DNA of 64,000 nucleotides from Anisus vortex (GCA_949126835.1 OX421507.1:5830105-5894104), one strand, 5' to 3'. Positions 11,656 through 22,521 are shown, numbered from the stretch's first letter. Program-made: numbers and translations. The notes: generated from the letters alone by a model not told the origin.

Positions 11656-12288
11656 TTGTTTTTTACAACGAAAATCATTAAGTGTCCGTTTTGATATTTG
11701 CAAAGTCTTTTTACAAATAAGCTGTCAAGAGGTGGGTTGGGCTGTTGCACATACAAAAAAAAAATGAATACGATTTTCTACAAATAAATTTATCTGGCTA
11801 ATGAGTCTGAATCTGATGCCAGCAGTATTGGTTTATAGGCTGGATCTCCTTGGAGAATATATTCTCTGATTACCTGGCCGTATGCAATGACGCAGACACG
11901 CTATCCCATGAGAGAAAGATGTCTGCGGCAGCGGTGTAGTAGCCTACGCCGCGTGGCAAACAAAAAAAAAACAGATTGATTGGCACTAAGATAGTCGCGC
12001 CCTCTAAACTAACAAAATTTTACACTTTCAACTAGGGTAAAAGTAATTGTTAGTACTTCATATCCCTCTATTCTGTCTGTTCGGTAATGCATAGTAGCTT
12101 TAGTTCAATTCACTTTACTTATTTACTATACTCATAAAATACTTAATAAAATAGTTTCTTTGGTTCGCAATATTTTCGAAAAGGTGTATCATAATTTGAC
12201 CATAAGGAAGAAGTAGGTTTTTTTATGGATCTTATGTAATTTGAATTAAGCGTTCCTGTAGCTTTTTTTTTATACGTTAGTTTACAAG
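11656..12288. other. No gene seen
   Basis: AT-rich single-copy-looking sequence with no supported feature. It leads into the 31-bp minisatellite. Confidence 0.5.
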
Positions 12289-12585
12289 TATCTTCAGAAC
12301 TGTATATTTTATACGTCAGTTTGTTCAGAACTTTATATTTTAGATGTCAGTTTGTTCAGAACTTTATATTTTATATGTCAGTTTGTTAAGAACTTTATAT
12401 TTTATATGTCAGTTTGTTCAGAACTTTATATTCTATACGTCAGTTCAGAACTTTATATTTTATATGTCAGTTCGTTCAGAACTTTATATTTTATATGTCA
12501 GTTTGTTCAGAACTTTATATTCTATGCGTCAGTTCAGAACTTTATATTTTATACGGCAGTTTGTTCAGAACTTTATATTTTATAG
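12289..12585. repeat. 31-bp minisatellite, left half
   Basis: Tandem units containing CAGTTTGTTCAGAACTTTAT followed by ATTTTATATGT. Some units lack 4 bp (TTTG). The array stops within a unit at ...TATTTTATA and resumes at 22,522 with CGTCAGTTTG, so it was one array before the L2-like LINE inserted. Both outer edges carry GTTTACAAGTATCTTCA. Confidence 0.95.
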
Positions 12586-12615
12586 TGTACAAAATGGCGG
12601 ATGGAGGATGTGTCT

Positions 12616-13956
12616 TGTCAGGATGTGTTTAGGATTAGGACATCAACCTGGCAGAAGTTGGGCGATGAGAGGGGTGCGGAGTCGTAGGTGAGTGGGGTAG
12701 TAGTGGCAGGTCGTCGTGGGGTATGAATTACCGTGACTGGAATCGCCCTGGAATAATTATTATTTCTCTCTTGGCTCGTTAGATATTATGACGGACACAA
12801 CAAATAGTTCTAAGCAGGCAAATAAATCGTTGGTTAAGTTCAGGTGTTTATTATCATTTCAATTCTTCACTCAATGGCAAGATACATATATGAATTTGCA
12901 CAGGCTTCAGTTAACACTCAACACATGGTACTGCTAGGTTATCCAAAACATTAGGCAACCGTAGCTGTGTTCATGAAAATACTTAGACTGACACAATATC
13001 TATCTATACACATGTAGGCGGTATATCCTATGGAACAACTGAATAAGTGGAGGCTAGAATCGAACAACCTTCTCCCTCTAACGCTTGAGCCGAAGTGTCC
13101 TAAAACTAGTTAAGCGGGCCTTCGTGGGTTTTAGTCGCGTGATCAGTGGGCAATTTGATTGGATAGCTACATTAGTTTAGAATTACATATGTTCTGGTTG
13201 GCTGGTTTGAAATATACTTGCATAGAAGATTGACTATTGGGGGGAAAATTAGGGGTGGGTGTAGGCGAGCAATTAGTACCGCCGACTTTTGCGGGGTGGG
13301 GCCCAGGGGAAAAGGGGGGGGGTGGGTAGACGTATACGGAGATACAAAGGATAAGATAATGACTTATTTCCCTTGATGTACCTGTCTCTATTGGTTCTGG
13401 TCGAGTGCAGCCCAATGTGCTTACGTACGTGCGAGACGCTTCGCTCCAGATGTCACTACGTCGAGTGGATCAAGGGCTATGCCCACGGGCGCTGAGTAGG
13501 GGACGAAGAGGGGAGATAATGAAAAAGGTGTAGCAGTGGGTGGGGGTTTTACGTGTATGCTGAGTTTAGCAAAATAAATGAGTATTTACTATCCGAATAC
13601 AACATGAATCATAATTGACAGCATAATAGAATATATATATATATATATATACATACATTAAAGAATACACACACATACAATCACACATACAAATAGTGTA
13701 ATACCAATTGGCTGAATCAAGTAGCAACTCTGAATTCGGGAATGAAAAAAGTGTAGAGAGGGTTAAAGAACAGGTGAAGAAGGGATGGTTGGGGTGTTCC
13801 TATTGCGTGAGAGAGGGAAAGAGGTAATGGCGTCAGGCTACTTTCTACTCCCTAATCTAACTCTACGCTAACCTATGTTCTAGTTCTACACTACTTCTGC
13901 GCTATGATCTATCCATGAGTACTAATAAGGTTACGATTTAATCCAGAATCGTGTCA
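12616..13956 (-). repeat. 3' LTR (left copy)
   Basis: Near-identical to 17,875-19,208. Visible differences: lengths of the G-run near 13,312 and the TA run near 13,630, GGGGGG versus GGTGGG near 13,240, ACGTCGAG versus ACGACGAG near 13,457, and GTGTCA versus GTGACA at the inner edge. Confidence 0.95.
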
Positions 13957-14218
13957 ACTCACCCGGGCGATTTGGGAATCTACTCAGAAAGTGGATTCAC
14001 CCTAAATTATTGTCTCTGGGGTATGGGATCTTAGTGAGAGTACCGGGATAGTATCTGCGAGTGGTATCTTGGCGTGTCCACGTGTTGGTGGTGGGTCTGT
14101 GACGGGGAGGGGTCGGAGGGAACAAGGGGACGCGTTAAGTTATCTTCTGGGGGGGGGGGGGGCGAGTATGGCGCTGGGTTGTATTGTTACCCGGCCCATC
14201 GGGTGTTTAGGGTTAACG

Positions 14219-16888
14219 CTAATCCTCGTCGTCGGGGTGGACTCGAAATGGGTTTCGACCTAAGAAACATTTTAACAGGTCGAAAGCAAATCTGGCGTTT
14301 TCGTTCCAATGTAATTTTGGACGTGTGGTAGCATTCAGTAAATCGAATAAGGGCGTTGCGAGTTGCCGGAAGCCGCGTATAGCATTCCTTTCATAGTAGC
14401 TGAATTCGTGAAGTATATGCTTTAGCTCGCTTCTGATTTGGGGCAGTTTTGCGTTGCGGAGCCTGTCTTTAATGGACACGAATTGGGGAGGGCGGATCGG
14501 GCTGTGGGTGGGGCGCGGTGGCTCGTGGCTCACCTGTGTGGGTCGGGGCGGGAGTGGTCTGCCTACGATTGGCCTACCTAGTAGAACGTCTACTTTCCCG
14601 TCTTTAGTCACGGCTGCTTCGATGGGGCCTGTTATAAACGCGGAGTCAAGGTGAACAATTGCTGTCGGTAGGCGCAGGATGGGGGAGTTGTGTGAGGGTC
14701 CCTGGAGTCTAACATGTCGTCCCGTATAATCGCGTGAGTTGACTGCGGATTCCGTGACCATGGCTGTAAAACTAAGGCCCGAGTCGTATGAGTACGACGC
14801 AAGGCGTCCATTAATTCTGGCTATCTCATCTACATAGTTGTCGCGGGATTTGTGGGGCCCGTCTACTGAGGAGATAGAAAATACGTGATGGACTTGATCC
14901 AAGTCGCCGTATGTTTCCTGGCTATTCCACGGGGCGGTGGTTTCGGTTAAGTGGTTGGGGTAAGGGGCTTCTGTTTCTTGTCCTGCCGGGCCGTTAGTAT
15001 ACTGCTGGTCGGCGCTTACGGGCTCTGTCGTGGTGTAAAATGCACCGGCGGCCAAATAGGGGGTGGGGTCGCGTCTGTTCCTGTCGTGTGCTAACTGAGG
15101 GGTGGGTCTGGCGTGGCGGTGGTCCCTACGTCGGGAATCTTGGAGGGGCGGAGGGGGTCTGGTTTGGGATTGACCCGGTCGAGATGAGGGGACGCTGTTT
15201 GGTTTGATTAGTGGGGGAGGGTTGGCGCAGTGATTGTCTCGATAAGGCCGATGTGGCTGTGGGTGTCTCGGGCGGGAGTAAGGGGATGGTGACATTCCCG
15301 GTCTACCATTTTCCCGTCGGGAAGCGGGCGGTGGGTGAATTTTTCCACGGGGGTGGGACGACTCTATTATGTCTCCTTTCTGTACTAGTATTACCGGGGC
15401 ATCGAAAGGGGAGGTAGAGCTAGCGATGGCGTTGTGGGCTAACGGGTAATTGATCTCTTCCTCAATGACCTCTAATTTGGCGTGTGGCATAGTATATGGT
15501 TTGACCTTAATGGTTCGCGGGTCGGTGACCTTCATGGTGAGCGTTTCTAAGGTTGTACGCCCTGGAGTGTCGGTTTGCACGTCAGCGTATGAGGGGAGTA
15601 AGGTTTTGACTGTTTTGGCTTGTTCAGGGGTTGGGAGTGGACAGATTTCTACATCCTTTATGGTTTCTGTCTGCTGTAAGGGGAATGCGGTTAATGAGTC
15701 ATCGGCTTTTGTTTCTTCAGCAATGGTCGTTGCTACAGGGGGTTTATTGTCACGTGGGCGCTCTATGTATCGCTTTAGCAAGTTGATGGGGAACAGTTTG
15801 TCTTGGTTGCCGATCTTTATAAGGTATTTGGTGCCTGAGAGTTTTTTCGTAACTGGGTATGGGCCTCTCCATGCTAACTGGAGTTTGTTGTAAGAGGTGG
15901 GGAGGAGCAGTAGTGCTTGATCGCCCGGAGCCAGAGAGCGTTCTTTGGCCCGCCGATCGTATAGCGTCTCCTTTTTCTCCCTCTCCTTGGCTAAGTGTTT
16001 TGAGGCGATAGAGTGGACAGTTTTAAGCCTAGTCTGTAAGTTATTGGTGTAGGCGTAGACTGAGAGTTCTTCGGGGTGGGGGGAGGGTTTGGTCCAGGCG
16101 CCCTTGAGGCGTTCTAGTGGCTCACTGGGTTGGGGACCGAGTAACATCTCATCGGGAGTGTAGTCTAAAGTAGAATGGGGGGTGGACCGATATGCGGATA
16201 GTGGGGCCAGTGTCGGGTCTTCCTGTTGGGCCCGAGGGAGTTCGTTGACCGTGGGGAATTCTACGGGGGGGGGGGGGGGGTACAGGGTCAGGGTGCGCGT
16301 GTGTGGCCACTGAGGCTGGGGGAGGGAGGGGGAATCGTTAACTCTGACGTATCGGCTCCCCAGGACGACATCAAATGATAAGTCGGCTCGGACCGCTAGG
16401 GTGGCCGTACCAGTGTATAGGGTTGACCTGATGTGAACCCGAGCGGTTGGGAGGGTCTCAGTTATTCCCCATGCAATTGTAATCTGGATTGACTCGCCAG
16501 TGTAGTCGGAGGGATTCACGAAGGAAGCCTTAATGATCCCCTCAGCCTGGAGACCTGAGGAGAGAAGAGCCCTGGCTCTTTTAGAGTTGATCTCTATATT
16601 TCTTTCTGTCTTGGTTTCCGGGTCGTCGGGGGTTGTAGGCCGGCTGGGAGTGCCCGCAGTGCAGAGGGTGACGACGAAACATATTATGGGGGGGCTCTGG
16701 GAGTGATCAAGGCCTGTGTGTTCCTTGGGTTGTTGCTCATCCAACCGATTTTCTTCTCTCTGCTCTAGTCTAAGTTCCCTATCTAATTGTTTCTCCTCTC
16801 TAGCTATCTTTTCTAATCTAAGCTTCTCTGCTTCTACTCTAAGTCTATCTTCTCTCTGCTGCTTACGCAATAGTCTACCTTTAGCCAT
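14219..16888 (-). CDS. Composite gypsy-type Gag-Pol polyprotein, 889 residues
   Basis: One uninterrupted frame. Residues 1-55 are a charged Arg/Glu/Leu helix, probably coiled coil. Residues about 105-180 are a retropepsin-like domain whose DSG is replaced by SSG (keeps PSDYTGE and DVVLG). Residues about 230-375 are an integrase C-terminal region (YRSTPHSTLDYTPDEMLLGP; LYDRRAKERSLAPGD; LAWRGPYPV; FPINLLKRY). Residues about 408-505 are the N-terminal part of reverse transcriptase (TPGRTTLE, KPYTMPHA, SPFDAPVILV) without the catalytic core. Residues 510-610 are Pro/Arg-rich. Residues about 684-776 are a second protease domain with DSG intact (YDSGLSF, RDYTG, DVLLG). Residues about 803-887 match the reverse transcriptase-RNase H connection (YYERNAIRGF, LATPLFDLL, FAFDLLKCFL). 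Integrase before reverse transcriptase is the order described for Gmr1-like Ty3/gypsy elements. The duplicated protease and missing catalytic cores indicate internal rearrangement. It is probably not a complete replication protein set. Confidence 0.85.
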   Translation of the reverse strand: MAKGRLLRKQQREDRLRVEAEKLRLEKIAREEKQLDRELRLEQREENRLDEQQPKEHTGLDHSQSPPIICFVVTLCTAGTPSRPTTPDDPETKTERNIEINSKRARALLSSGLQAEGIIKASFVNPSDYTGESIQITIAWGITETLPTARVHIRSTLYTGTATLAVRADLSFDVVLGSRYVRVNDSPSLPQPQWPHTRTLTLYPPPPPVEFPTVNELPRAQQEDPTLAPLSAYRSTPHSTLDYTPDEMLLGPQPSEPLERLKGAWTKPSPHPEELSVYAYTNNLQTRLKTVHSIASKHLAKEREKKETLYDRRAKERSLAPGDQALLLLPTSYNKLQLAWRGPYPVTKKLSGTKYLIKIGNQDKLFPINLLKRYIERPRDNKPPVATTIAEETKADDSLTAFPLQQTETIKDVEICPLPTPEQAKTVKTLLPSYADVQTDTPGRTTLETLTMKVTDPRTIKVKPYTMPHAKLEVIEEEINYPLAHNAIASSTSPFDAPVILVQKGDIIESSHPRGKIHPPPASRRENGRPGMSPSPYSRPRHPQPHRPYRDNHCANPPPLIKPNSVPSSRPGQSQTRPPPPLQDSRRRDHRHARPTPQLAHDRNRRDPTPYLAAGAFYTTTEPVSADQQYTNGPAGQETEAPYPNHLTETTAPWNSQETYGDLDQVHHVFSISSVDGPHKSRDNYVDEIARINGRLASYSYDSGLSFTAMVTESAVNSRDYTGRHVRLQGPSHNSPILRLPTAIVHLDSAFITGPIEAAVTKDGKVDVLLGRPIVGRPLPPRPTQVSHEPPRPTHSPIRPPQFVSIKDRLRNAKLPQIRSELKHILHEFSYYERNAIRGFRQLATPLFDLLNATTRPKLHWNENARFAFDLLKCFLGRNPFRVHPDDED

Positions 16889-17224
16889 AGTGACAGAGTA
16901 AGGCGAGAGTAAGGCAGTAAACGGACAGAGATATGACGAGATAGAGAGAGGGAATGTAAGAGGGGTTGGGGGGTTCAGAGTTTAACTAACTTAATACTAG
17001 TCCAAATGGTACTCACCGAACAGCTATTCCTAGAATTTCACACACATACACAATACACACGTATCCAATCACAAAGTTATCGTTTGTATGGCGCGAAGCG
17101 CTCTGTTGGTTGCGGGTATCTTCGGTATAGTGAGAAGTTCTTTTTCCCCGTGCCGGGACTAGATGGTGTATAGCGTTATTGTCTATTTTCCCAAGTTTGG
17201 TTACCGGGAACTACGGCGGTTCCT

Positions 17225-17725
17225 TAGGGGAGGTTGATGGCGGTTCTCGGGTTCTCTGGGTTGATAGTTGTCGGGCAGGCACGTCGGTGCGGTGTCTCAG
17301 GTGACGATCTGGCGGTTGGGGTGGCGAATCTGGTCGTAATGGGGTGACGCAGGTGGCGTAGGGTGACGAATCTGGCTGCTGGTGTATCTGGGGTGACGAT
17401 CTGGCGGTTTGGGTGTCGAATCTGGCGTGATGGGGTGACGCAGGTGGCGTAGGGTGACGAATATGGCTGCTGGTGTATCTGGGTTGCCGTAGATTGCTTA
17501 GAGTGGCGAATCTGGCGTAATGGGGTGGCGAATCTGGCGTGATGGGGTGGCGAATCTGGCGTGATGGGGTGGCGAATCTGGCGAAGTGTGGCGGGTCTGG
17601 CTGCTGGTGTATCTGAGTTGGCGTAGATTGCTAGAGTGGCGAATCTGGCGTAATGGGGTGGTGCAGGTGGCGTGTGGTGATGAGTCTGGCTCAGTGGGGT
17701 GACTTGGCTTGCGTTTGAGGTGGCG
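17225..17725. repeat. Degenerate repeats in the LTR element leader
   Basis: A run of variant units containing GTGGCGAATCTGGCG and (T/G)AATGGGGTG, roughly 17-25 bp apart, between the 5' LTR and the start codon on the minus strand. It is untranslated as far as I can see. Similar leader repeats in other elements can hold packaging or translation signals; that role is inference here. Confidence 0.8.
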
Positions 17726-17853
17726 GATCTGTTTGCTGCTTAGAGTCTTCGTGTTGTAGAGAGATGAGCCCCCAATCCAGGGTCGGTTTCAGTAACGGCG
17801 TGGTCCTCGGGTTGATTGCTGTTGTTAGTGCCCTGAACGGCTTGAGTTCAGGA

Positions 17854-17871
17854 TCCCGTGGCGAGGTCCCA
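17854..17871 (-). promoter_or_regulatory. Candidate primer-binding site
   Basis: On the minus strand, 3 nt inside the 5' LTR, the sequence TGGGACCTCGCCACGGGA starts with the TGG expected to pair with a tRNA 3' CCA. The matching tRNA was not identified by eye. Position and TGG start support the call. Confidence 0.55.
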
Positions 17872-17874
17872 CTT

Positions 17875-19208
17875 TGTCAGGATGTGTTTAGGATTAGGAC
17901 ATCAACCTGGCAGAAGTTGGGCGATGAGAGGGGTGCGGAGTCGTAGGTGAGTGGGGTAGTAGTGGCAGGTCGTCGTGGGGTATGAATTACCGTGACTGGA
18001 ATCGCCCTGGAATAATTATTATTTCTCTCTTGGCTCGTTAGATATTATGACGGACACAACAAATAGTTCTAAGCAGGCAAATAAATCGTTGGTTAAGTTC
18101 AGGTGTTTATTATCATTTCAATTCTTCACTCAATGGCAAGATACATATATGAATTTGCACAGGCTTCAGTTAACACTCAACACATGGTACTGCTAGGTTA
18201 TCCAAAACATTAGGCAACCGTAGCTGTGTTCATGAAAATACTTAGACTGACACAATATCTATCTATACACATGTAGGCGGTATATCCTATGGAACAACTG
18301 AATAAGTGGAGGCTAGAATCGAACAACCTTCTCCCTCTAACGCTTGAGCCGAAGTGTCCTAAAACTAGTTAAGCGGGCCTTCGTGGGTTTTAGTCGCGTG
18401 ATCAGTGGGCAATTTGATTGGATAGCTACATTAGTTTAGAATTACATATGTTCTGGTTGGCTGGTTTGAAATATACTTGCATAGAAGATTGACTATTGGT
18501 GGGAAAATTAGGGGTGGGTGTAGGCGAGCAATTAGTACCGCCGACTTTTGCGGGGTGGGGCCCAGGGGAAAAGGGGGGGGGGGGTAGACGTATACGGAGA
18601 TACAAAGGATAAGATAATGACTTATTTCCCTTGATGTACCTGTCTCTATTGGTTCTGGTCGAGTGCAGCCCAATGTGCTTACGTACGTGCGAGACGCTTC
18701 GCTCCAGATGTCACTACGACGAGTGGATCAAGGGCTATGCCCACGGGCGCTGAGTAGGGGACGAAGAGGGGAGATAATGAAAAAGGTGTAGCAGTGGGTG
18801 GGGGTTTTACGTGTATGCTGAGTTTAGCAAAATAAATGAGTATTTACTATCCGAATACAACATGAATCATAATTGACAGCATAATAGAATATATATATAT
18901 ATACATACATTAAAGAATACACACACATACAATCACACATACAAATAGTGTAATACCAATTGGCTGAATCAAGTAGCAACTCTGAATTCGGGAATGAAAA
19001 AAGTGTAGAGAGGGTTAAAGAACAGGTGAAGAAGGGATGGTTGGGGTGTTCCTATTGCGTGAGAGAGGGAAAGAGGTAATGGCGTCAGGCTACTTTCTAC
19101 TCCCTAATCTAACTCTACGCTAACCTATGTTCTAGTTCTACACTACTTCTGCGCTATGATCTATCCATGAGTACTAATAAGGTTACGATTTAATCCAGAA
19201 TCGTGACA
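17875..19208 (-). repeat. 5' LTR (right copy)
   Basis: Starts TGTCAGGATG and ends CGTGACA on the plus strand, giving TGTCA...TGACA inverted ends. It should carry the promoter for the minus-strand ORF. It contains a TA microsatellite near 18,889 and a G-run near 18,573. Confidence 0.95.
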
Positions 19209-19562
19209 TGTCTTACTTTCCGGTGTTGAAATTTGACGATGATTGCTCTAATAATTATGATCTTCGTTCATTATTACATTTATTTACTAGTAACTATATT
19301 TTATTTCAAATATTTCAACTGGTTTCACTGGAAATAAGTGTATGTTAACTCGCAATTAATCAAAATAGTACATCTTGAAGACAAATATCGCGGCCATCTT
19401 GATTATGATGTCACTTATGGTATGCCGCCAATTTGATTGTAGTTATAATATGAGACTGTCCTTCTCTGCAAGCCTAGCATTTCGTCGTGTGTTGCGCCTG
19501 CAGGCAGCAATGTATGTTGTGTTTAGTTGCTAATTCTGAACTTCTTAATTGTTTTAAAATGA

Positions 19563-22406
19563 ATCAAAACTTGTCTGCTAAATTCTCAATCGATCAACCC
19601 TGTCGGGAAGGCTGACGTAATTTCCGACTACATCGTTGAGAATAATATTGACATACTATTTATCACAGAGACATGGCTACGGCCCGGGGATGACCACAAG
19701 ATTCATGAACTTACTCCGGTTGGTTACCTTACTGCTTCCTTTCCCCGCCCGGCTGGTGCGGGTGGAGGTATTGCAGTTATATACAAACGACACCTGCATG
19801 CTGCCTCTTCTTTCTCCGACACCCTCCCCTTTCCCCACACCACCTTCGAGGCCGTGGAAATGACAGTGGCCACTACCACCACCGTAACCTTCCTTTGTAT
19901 ATATCGCCCTCCCCCAAATGCCAGGAACAGGCTAAGTGAAGCAACTTTTTTCGACGAGTTCGCACTGGCACTCGACAATTACAATGTGACCTCACATAGT
20001 GCTATCGTTCTGGGCGACTTCAATATCCACTGGGACTGCCCCTCTAATGCCAACACCAAGCGGGCCCGTGCGCTACTGGACAGCTACAGTCTCGACCAGG
20101 TCGTCCCATTCCCAACCCACGACCACGGGCACATTCTGGACTGGATCGTCACCAGACCATCTGACAACCTGGTCTCCTGCCTCGTTGCCTGCAACCAACT
20201 GGTGTCTGACCACTCTGCTGTCAGCTTCATCGTCAACATCACCAGGCCGGCCAGGAAGCGCAAGATGGTCACTCGCCGCAAGCTGCGAGCTATAGACACT
20301 GTTGCCTTCGGTGCGGAGGCTGCATCGCTTCTCGCTCTGCGTGACCCCTCTTCAGAACCGGCCCCCTTCTTGAACTTGACTCTACGTCAACTTCTTGACA
20401 GGCACGCCCCGCCATCTTTGTGTGCCGTCTCGGAGCGACCGCCAGCTCCTTGGTTTTCTGATGACGTCAAATCTGCCAAGCAAGAACGACGACGCGCGGA
20501 GCGAGCGTGGCGCCTCTCTGGCCTCGAGGTCCACCGCCAGATCTTCAGGGAAAAGCGACTACTCGTCAAAGAAGCCATCACTGCTGCCAAGGTCCTGCAT
20601 TTCCACGACCGCATCAAGCATGCCTCGTCGCCCGGGGAGCTTCACTTAATCTTGTCCTCCCTTCTTGGCTCTTCTACCTCAACGCCCCTCCCCACCACCC
20701 GCCCACTCAACGACCTCCCTGATCACTTCTCACAGTACTTTCAGCAAAAGATTGCGACTCTGCGCTGTTCCCTGGATCAGGATGTCTACAGCCCATCTCC
20801 ACCCTCTCCTACTTTCTCGGGCTCCCCGCTCACCTGCTTCCTTCCTGTAACCATTGACCTTGTCAAGCGCATCATCACAAGGACCCCCATCAAGACCTGT
20901 GAGCTTGACCCTATGCCCGGCTTCCTGTTTGCCAAGTGCTTGGACAGGCTTCTGCCGTTCATCACAGATATAATTAACACCTCTCTATCCACGGGCGTGG
21001 TCCCGGACTGCTTCAAATCCGTAATTGTCCGCCCACTCTTAAAGAAGCCCGGACTCGATGTAAATGAGTGCAAGAACTACCGCCCAGTATCCAACCTACC
21101 CTTCCTTTCCAAGATCCTGGAGCGTGTTGTCCTTGAGCAGTTAAATGCCCATCTGTCTCTACATTCGCTGATGCCCGCGCACCAGTCTGCGTATCGCCAC
21201 CATCACAGCACTGAGACAGCGCTTCTGCGGATCACCACTGACCTCCTAAACGCCTCAGACAGAGGTCTCGTCTCTGCCCTGGTGCAGCTTGATTTGTCTG
21301 CTGCCTTCGATACGATTGACCACCACCGACTAATTGATCGCCTCAGGTCTACATTTGGCATTCAAGACATCGCCCTCTCCTGGTTCATGAACTATCTTCA
21401 GAATCGCTCCCAGACCGTTATGATTGAGTCCATATTCTCCCAGCCTGTTCACGTCTGCTATGGTGTGCCGCAGGGGTCTGTCCTTGGTCCACTTCTTTTC
21501 ACCCTTTACACTCAACCCCTATCCTTTGTCATCGAACGCCACAACCTCAAATATCATTCTTTCGCCGATGACACCCAGCTGTATAACAGTGCAGAGCCTG
21601 GAGACTTCGACAGGCTCCTTGCTTCCATCTCCATCTGTTTCCTAGACATCCAGAGCTGGATGACGGAAAACAAGTTGAAGCTTAACAGTGAGAAGACTGA
21701 AGCTCTTATCGTCGGTACGAGACAGAGGGTCGTGTCCCTCACTGCGTCCGATCTTCAGCTGGCTGATGCAACTGTGCCTTTCTCCACGACTATCAAAAGC
21801 CTTGGCGTCTATCTGGACTCCACGCTGTCCATGCAAACCCACATCTCCTTCCTCACCAAAATCTGCTTCTTCCATCTGCGTCGTATTGCCGCCATCCGTC
21901 GTTATCTCACCAAGGAAGCTTGTGTTAAGCTCATCATCTCTCTCCTATTTTCCCGCTTGGACTATTGTAATTCGCTTTTGGCTGGTCTCTCGGCCTCCTC
22001 CCTTCAAGGACTCCAACGTATCCAGAACTGCGCAGCCCGACTAGTTCTCAAGAAGAAGAAGTCAAATGATATCAATCCTCTGCTCCGATCTCTGCACTGG
22101 CTACCCATCAACAACCGGATCTCATATAAGCTGGCTTCCCTCTGTTATAGGTGCCTGAATAACTGCGCCCCGGATTATCTTCGCTCTTGTATGGAGCTCT
22201 ACACCCAGTCCCGCCCACTTCGTTCGGCATCTGACGCGCTTACTCTGCGGATCCCTCGTGTGAGGCTAGTGTCCGCTGGCGAACGTTCATTTTCCTACGC
22301 AGGACCGTCCGCTTGGAATCACCTCCCACTACAGCTTCGCCAGAGCCCTAGCTATGACACCTTCAGGAGCCGGCTGAAGACTCACCTATTTCGTCAGCAG
22401 AATTAG
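19563..22406 (+). CDS. L2-like LINE ORF2: APE endonuclease and reverse transcriptase
   Basis: The frame is open for 947 codons from the TGA at 19,560-19,562; the first ATG is at 19,854 (850 residues). Sequence before that ATG already encodes endonuclease (CLLNSQSI, LFITETWL), so the true start is upstream, non-ATG, or lost. Endonuclease motifs: TETW, LGDFNIHWD, SDHSAV. Reverse transcriptase motifs in order: NYRPVSNLPFLSKILE, QSAYRHHHSTETAL, LDLSAAFDTIDH, GVPQGSVLGPLLF, FADDTQLY. The C-terminus reads HWLPINNRI and GPSAWNHLPLQLR. The protein makes target-primed cDNA. No stop or frameshift is visible, so this copy may be recent or still catalytically competent. The 3' UTR is only about 115 nt, ending in a TTA repeat. 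Confidence 0.93.
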   Translation: MKTCLLNSQSINPVGKADVISDYIVENNIDILFITETWLRPGDDHKIHELTPVGYLTASFPRPAGAGGGIAVIYKRHLHAASSFSDTLPFPHTTFEAVEMTVATTTTVTFLCIYRPPPNARNRLSEATFFDEFALALDNYNVTSHSAIVLGDFNIHWDCPSNANTKRARALLDSYSLDQVVPFPTHDHGHILDWIVTRPSDNLVSCLVACNQLVSDHSAVSFIVNITRPARKRKMVTRRKLRAIDTVAFGAEAASLLALRDPSSEPAPFLNLTLRQLLDRHAPPSLCAVSERPPAPWFSDDVKSAKQERRRAERAWRLSGLEVHRQIFREKRLLVKEAITAAKVLHFHDRIKHASSPGELHLILSSLLGSSTSTPLPTTRPLNDLPDHFSQYFQQKIATLRCSLDQDVYSPSPPSPTFSGSPLTCFLPVTIDLVKRIITRTPIKTCELDPMPGFLFAKCLDRLLPFITDIINTSLSTGVVPDCFKSVIVRPLLKKPGLDVNECKNYRPVSNLPFLSKILERVVLEQLNAHLSLHSLMPAHQSAYRHHHSTETALLRITTDLLNASDRGLVSALVQLDLSAAFDTIDHHRLIDRLRSTFGIQDIALSWFMNYLQNRSQTVMIESIFSQPVHVCYGVPQGSVLGPLLFTLYTQPLSFVIERHNLKYHSFADDTQLYNSAEPGDFDRLLASISICFLDIQSWMTENKLKLNSEKTEALIVGTRQRVVSLTASDLQLADATVPFSTTIKSLGVYLDSTLSMQTHISFLTKICFFHLRRIAAIRRYLTKEACVKLIISLLFSRLDYCNSLLAGLSASSLQGLQRIQNCAARLVLKKKKSNDINPLLRSLHWLPINNRISYKLASLCYRCLNNCAPDYLRSCMELYTQSRPLRSASDALTLRIPRVRLVSAGERSFSYAGPSAWNHLPLQLRQSPSYDTFRSRLKTHLFRQQN

Positions 22407-22521
22407 TGTATTACTATATATTTCGTTGTCTGTCTGTATTCTGTAACTGTCGTCTGCGCATAGAACTGTCACCAACGGGATATGCGCTATATAAGCACCG
22501 TTATTATTATTATTATTATTA

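Larger units (their letters stand above)
12616..19208 (-). mobile_element. Ty3/gypsy LTR retrotransposon, Gmr1-like, rearranged
   Basis: Two long terminal repeats (1341 and 1334 bp) start TGTCA and end TGTCA or TGACA. A perfect 5-bp target duplication TGTCT flanks the element (12,611-12,615 and 19,209-19,213). Coding is on the minus strand, so the right LTR is the functional 5' LTR. The LTRs differ by only a few visible substitutions and microsatellite or homopolymer length changes, which implies a recent insertion. The internal region is only 3.9 kb and its polyprotein is incomplete, so this copy should depend on an autonomous relative for movement. It inserted into the 5' untranslated part of the L2-like LINE. 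Confidence 0.93.
12586..22521 (+). mobile_element. L2-like LINE interrupted by an LTR element
   Basis: The LINE begins near GTGTACAAAATGGCGG at 12,586. It is interrupted by the LTR retrotransposon (12,616-19,208), resumes at 19,209, carries the endonuclease/reverse transcriptase frame, and ends in GCGCTATATAAGCACCG plus a TTA-repeat tail at about 22,521. Removing both elements restores the 31-bp array unit. The left part is only about 30 bp, so nearly all the LINE lies to the right of the LTR element. No separate ORF1 is visible. Confidence 0.85.

Noticed and set aside
12344..12691. Overlapping plus-strand ORFs at 12.3 kb and 22.4-22.9 kb
   Set aside because: They translate the 31-bp minisatellite in all three frames.
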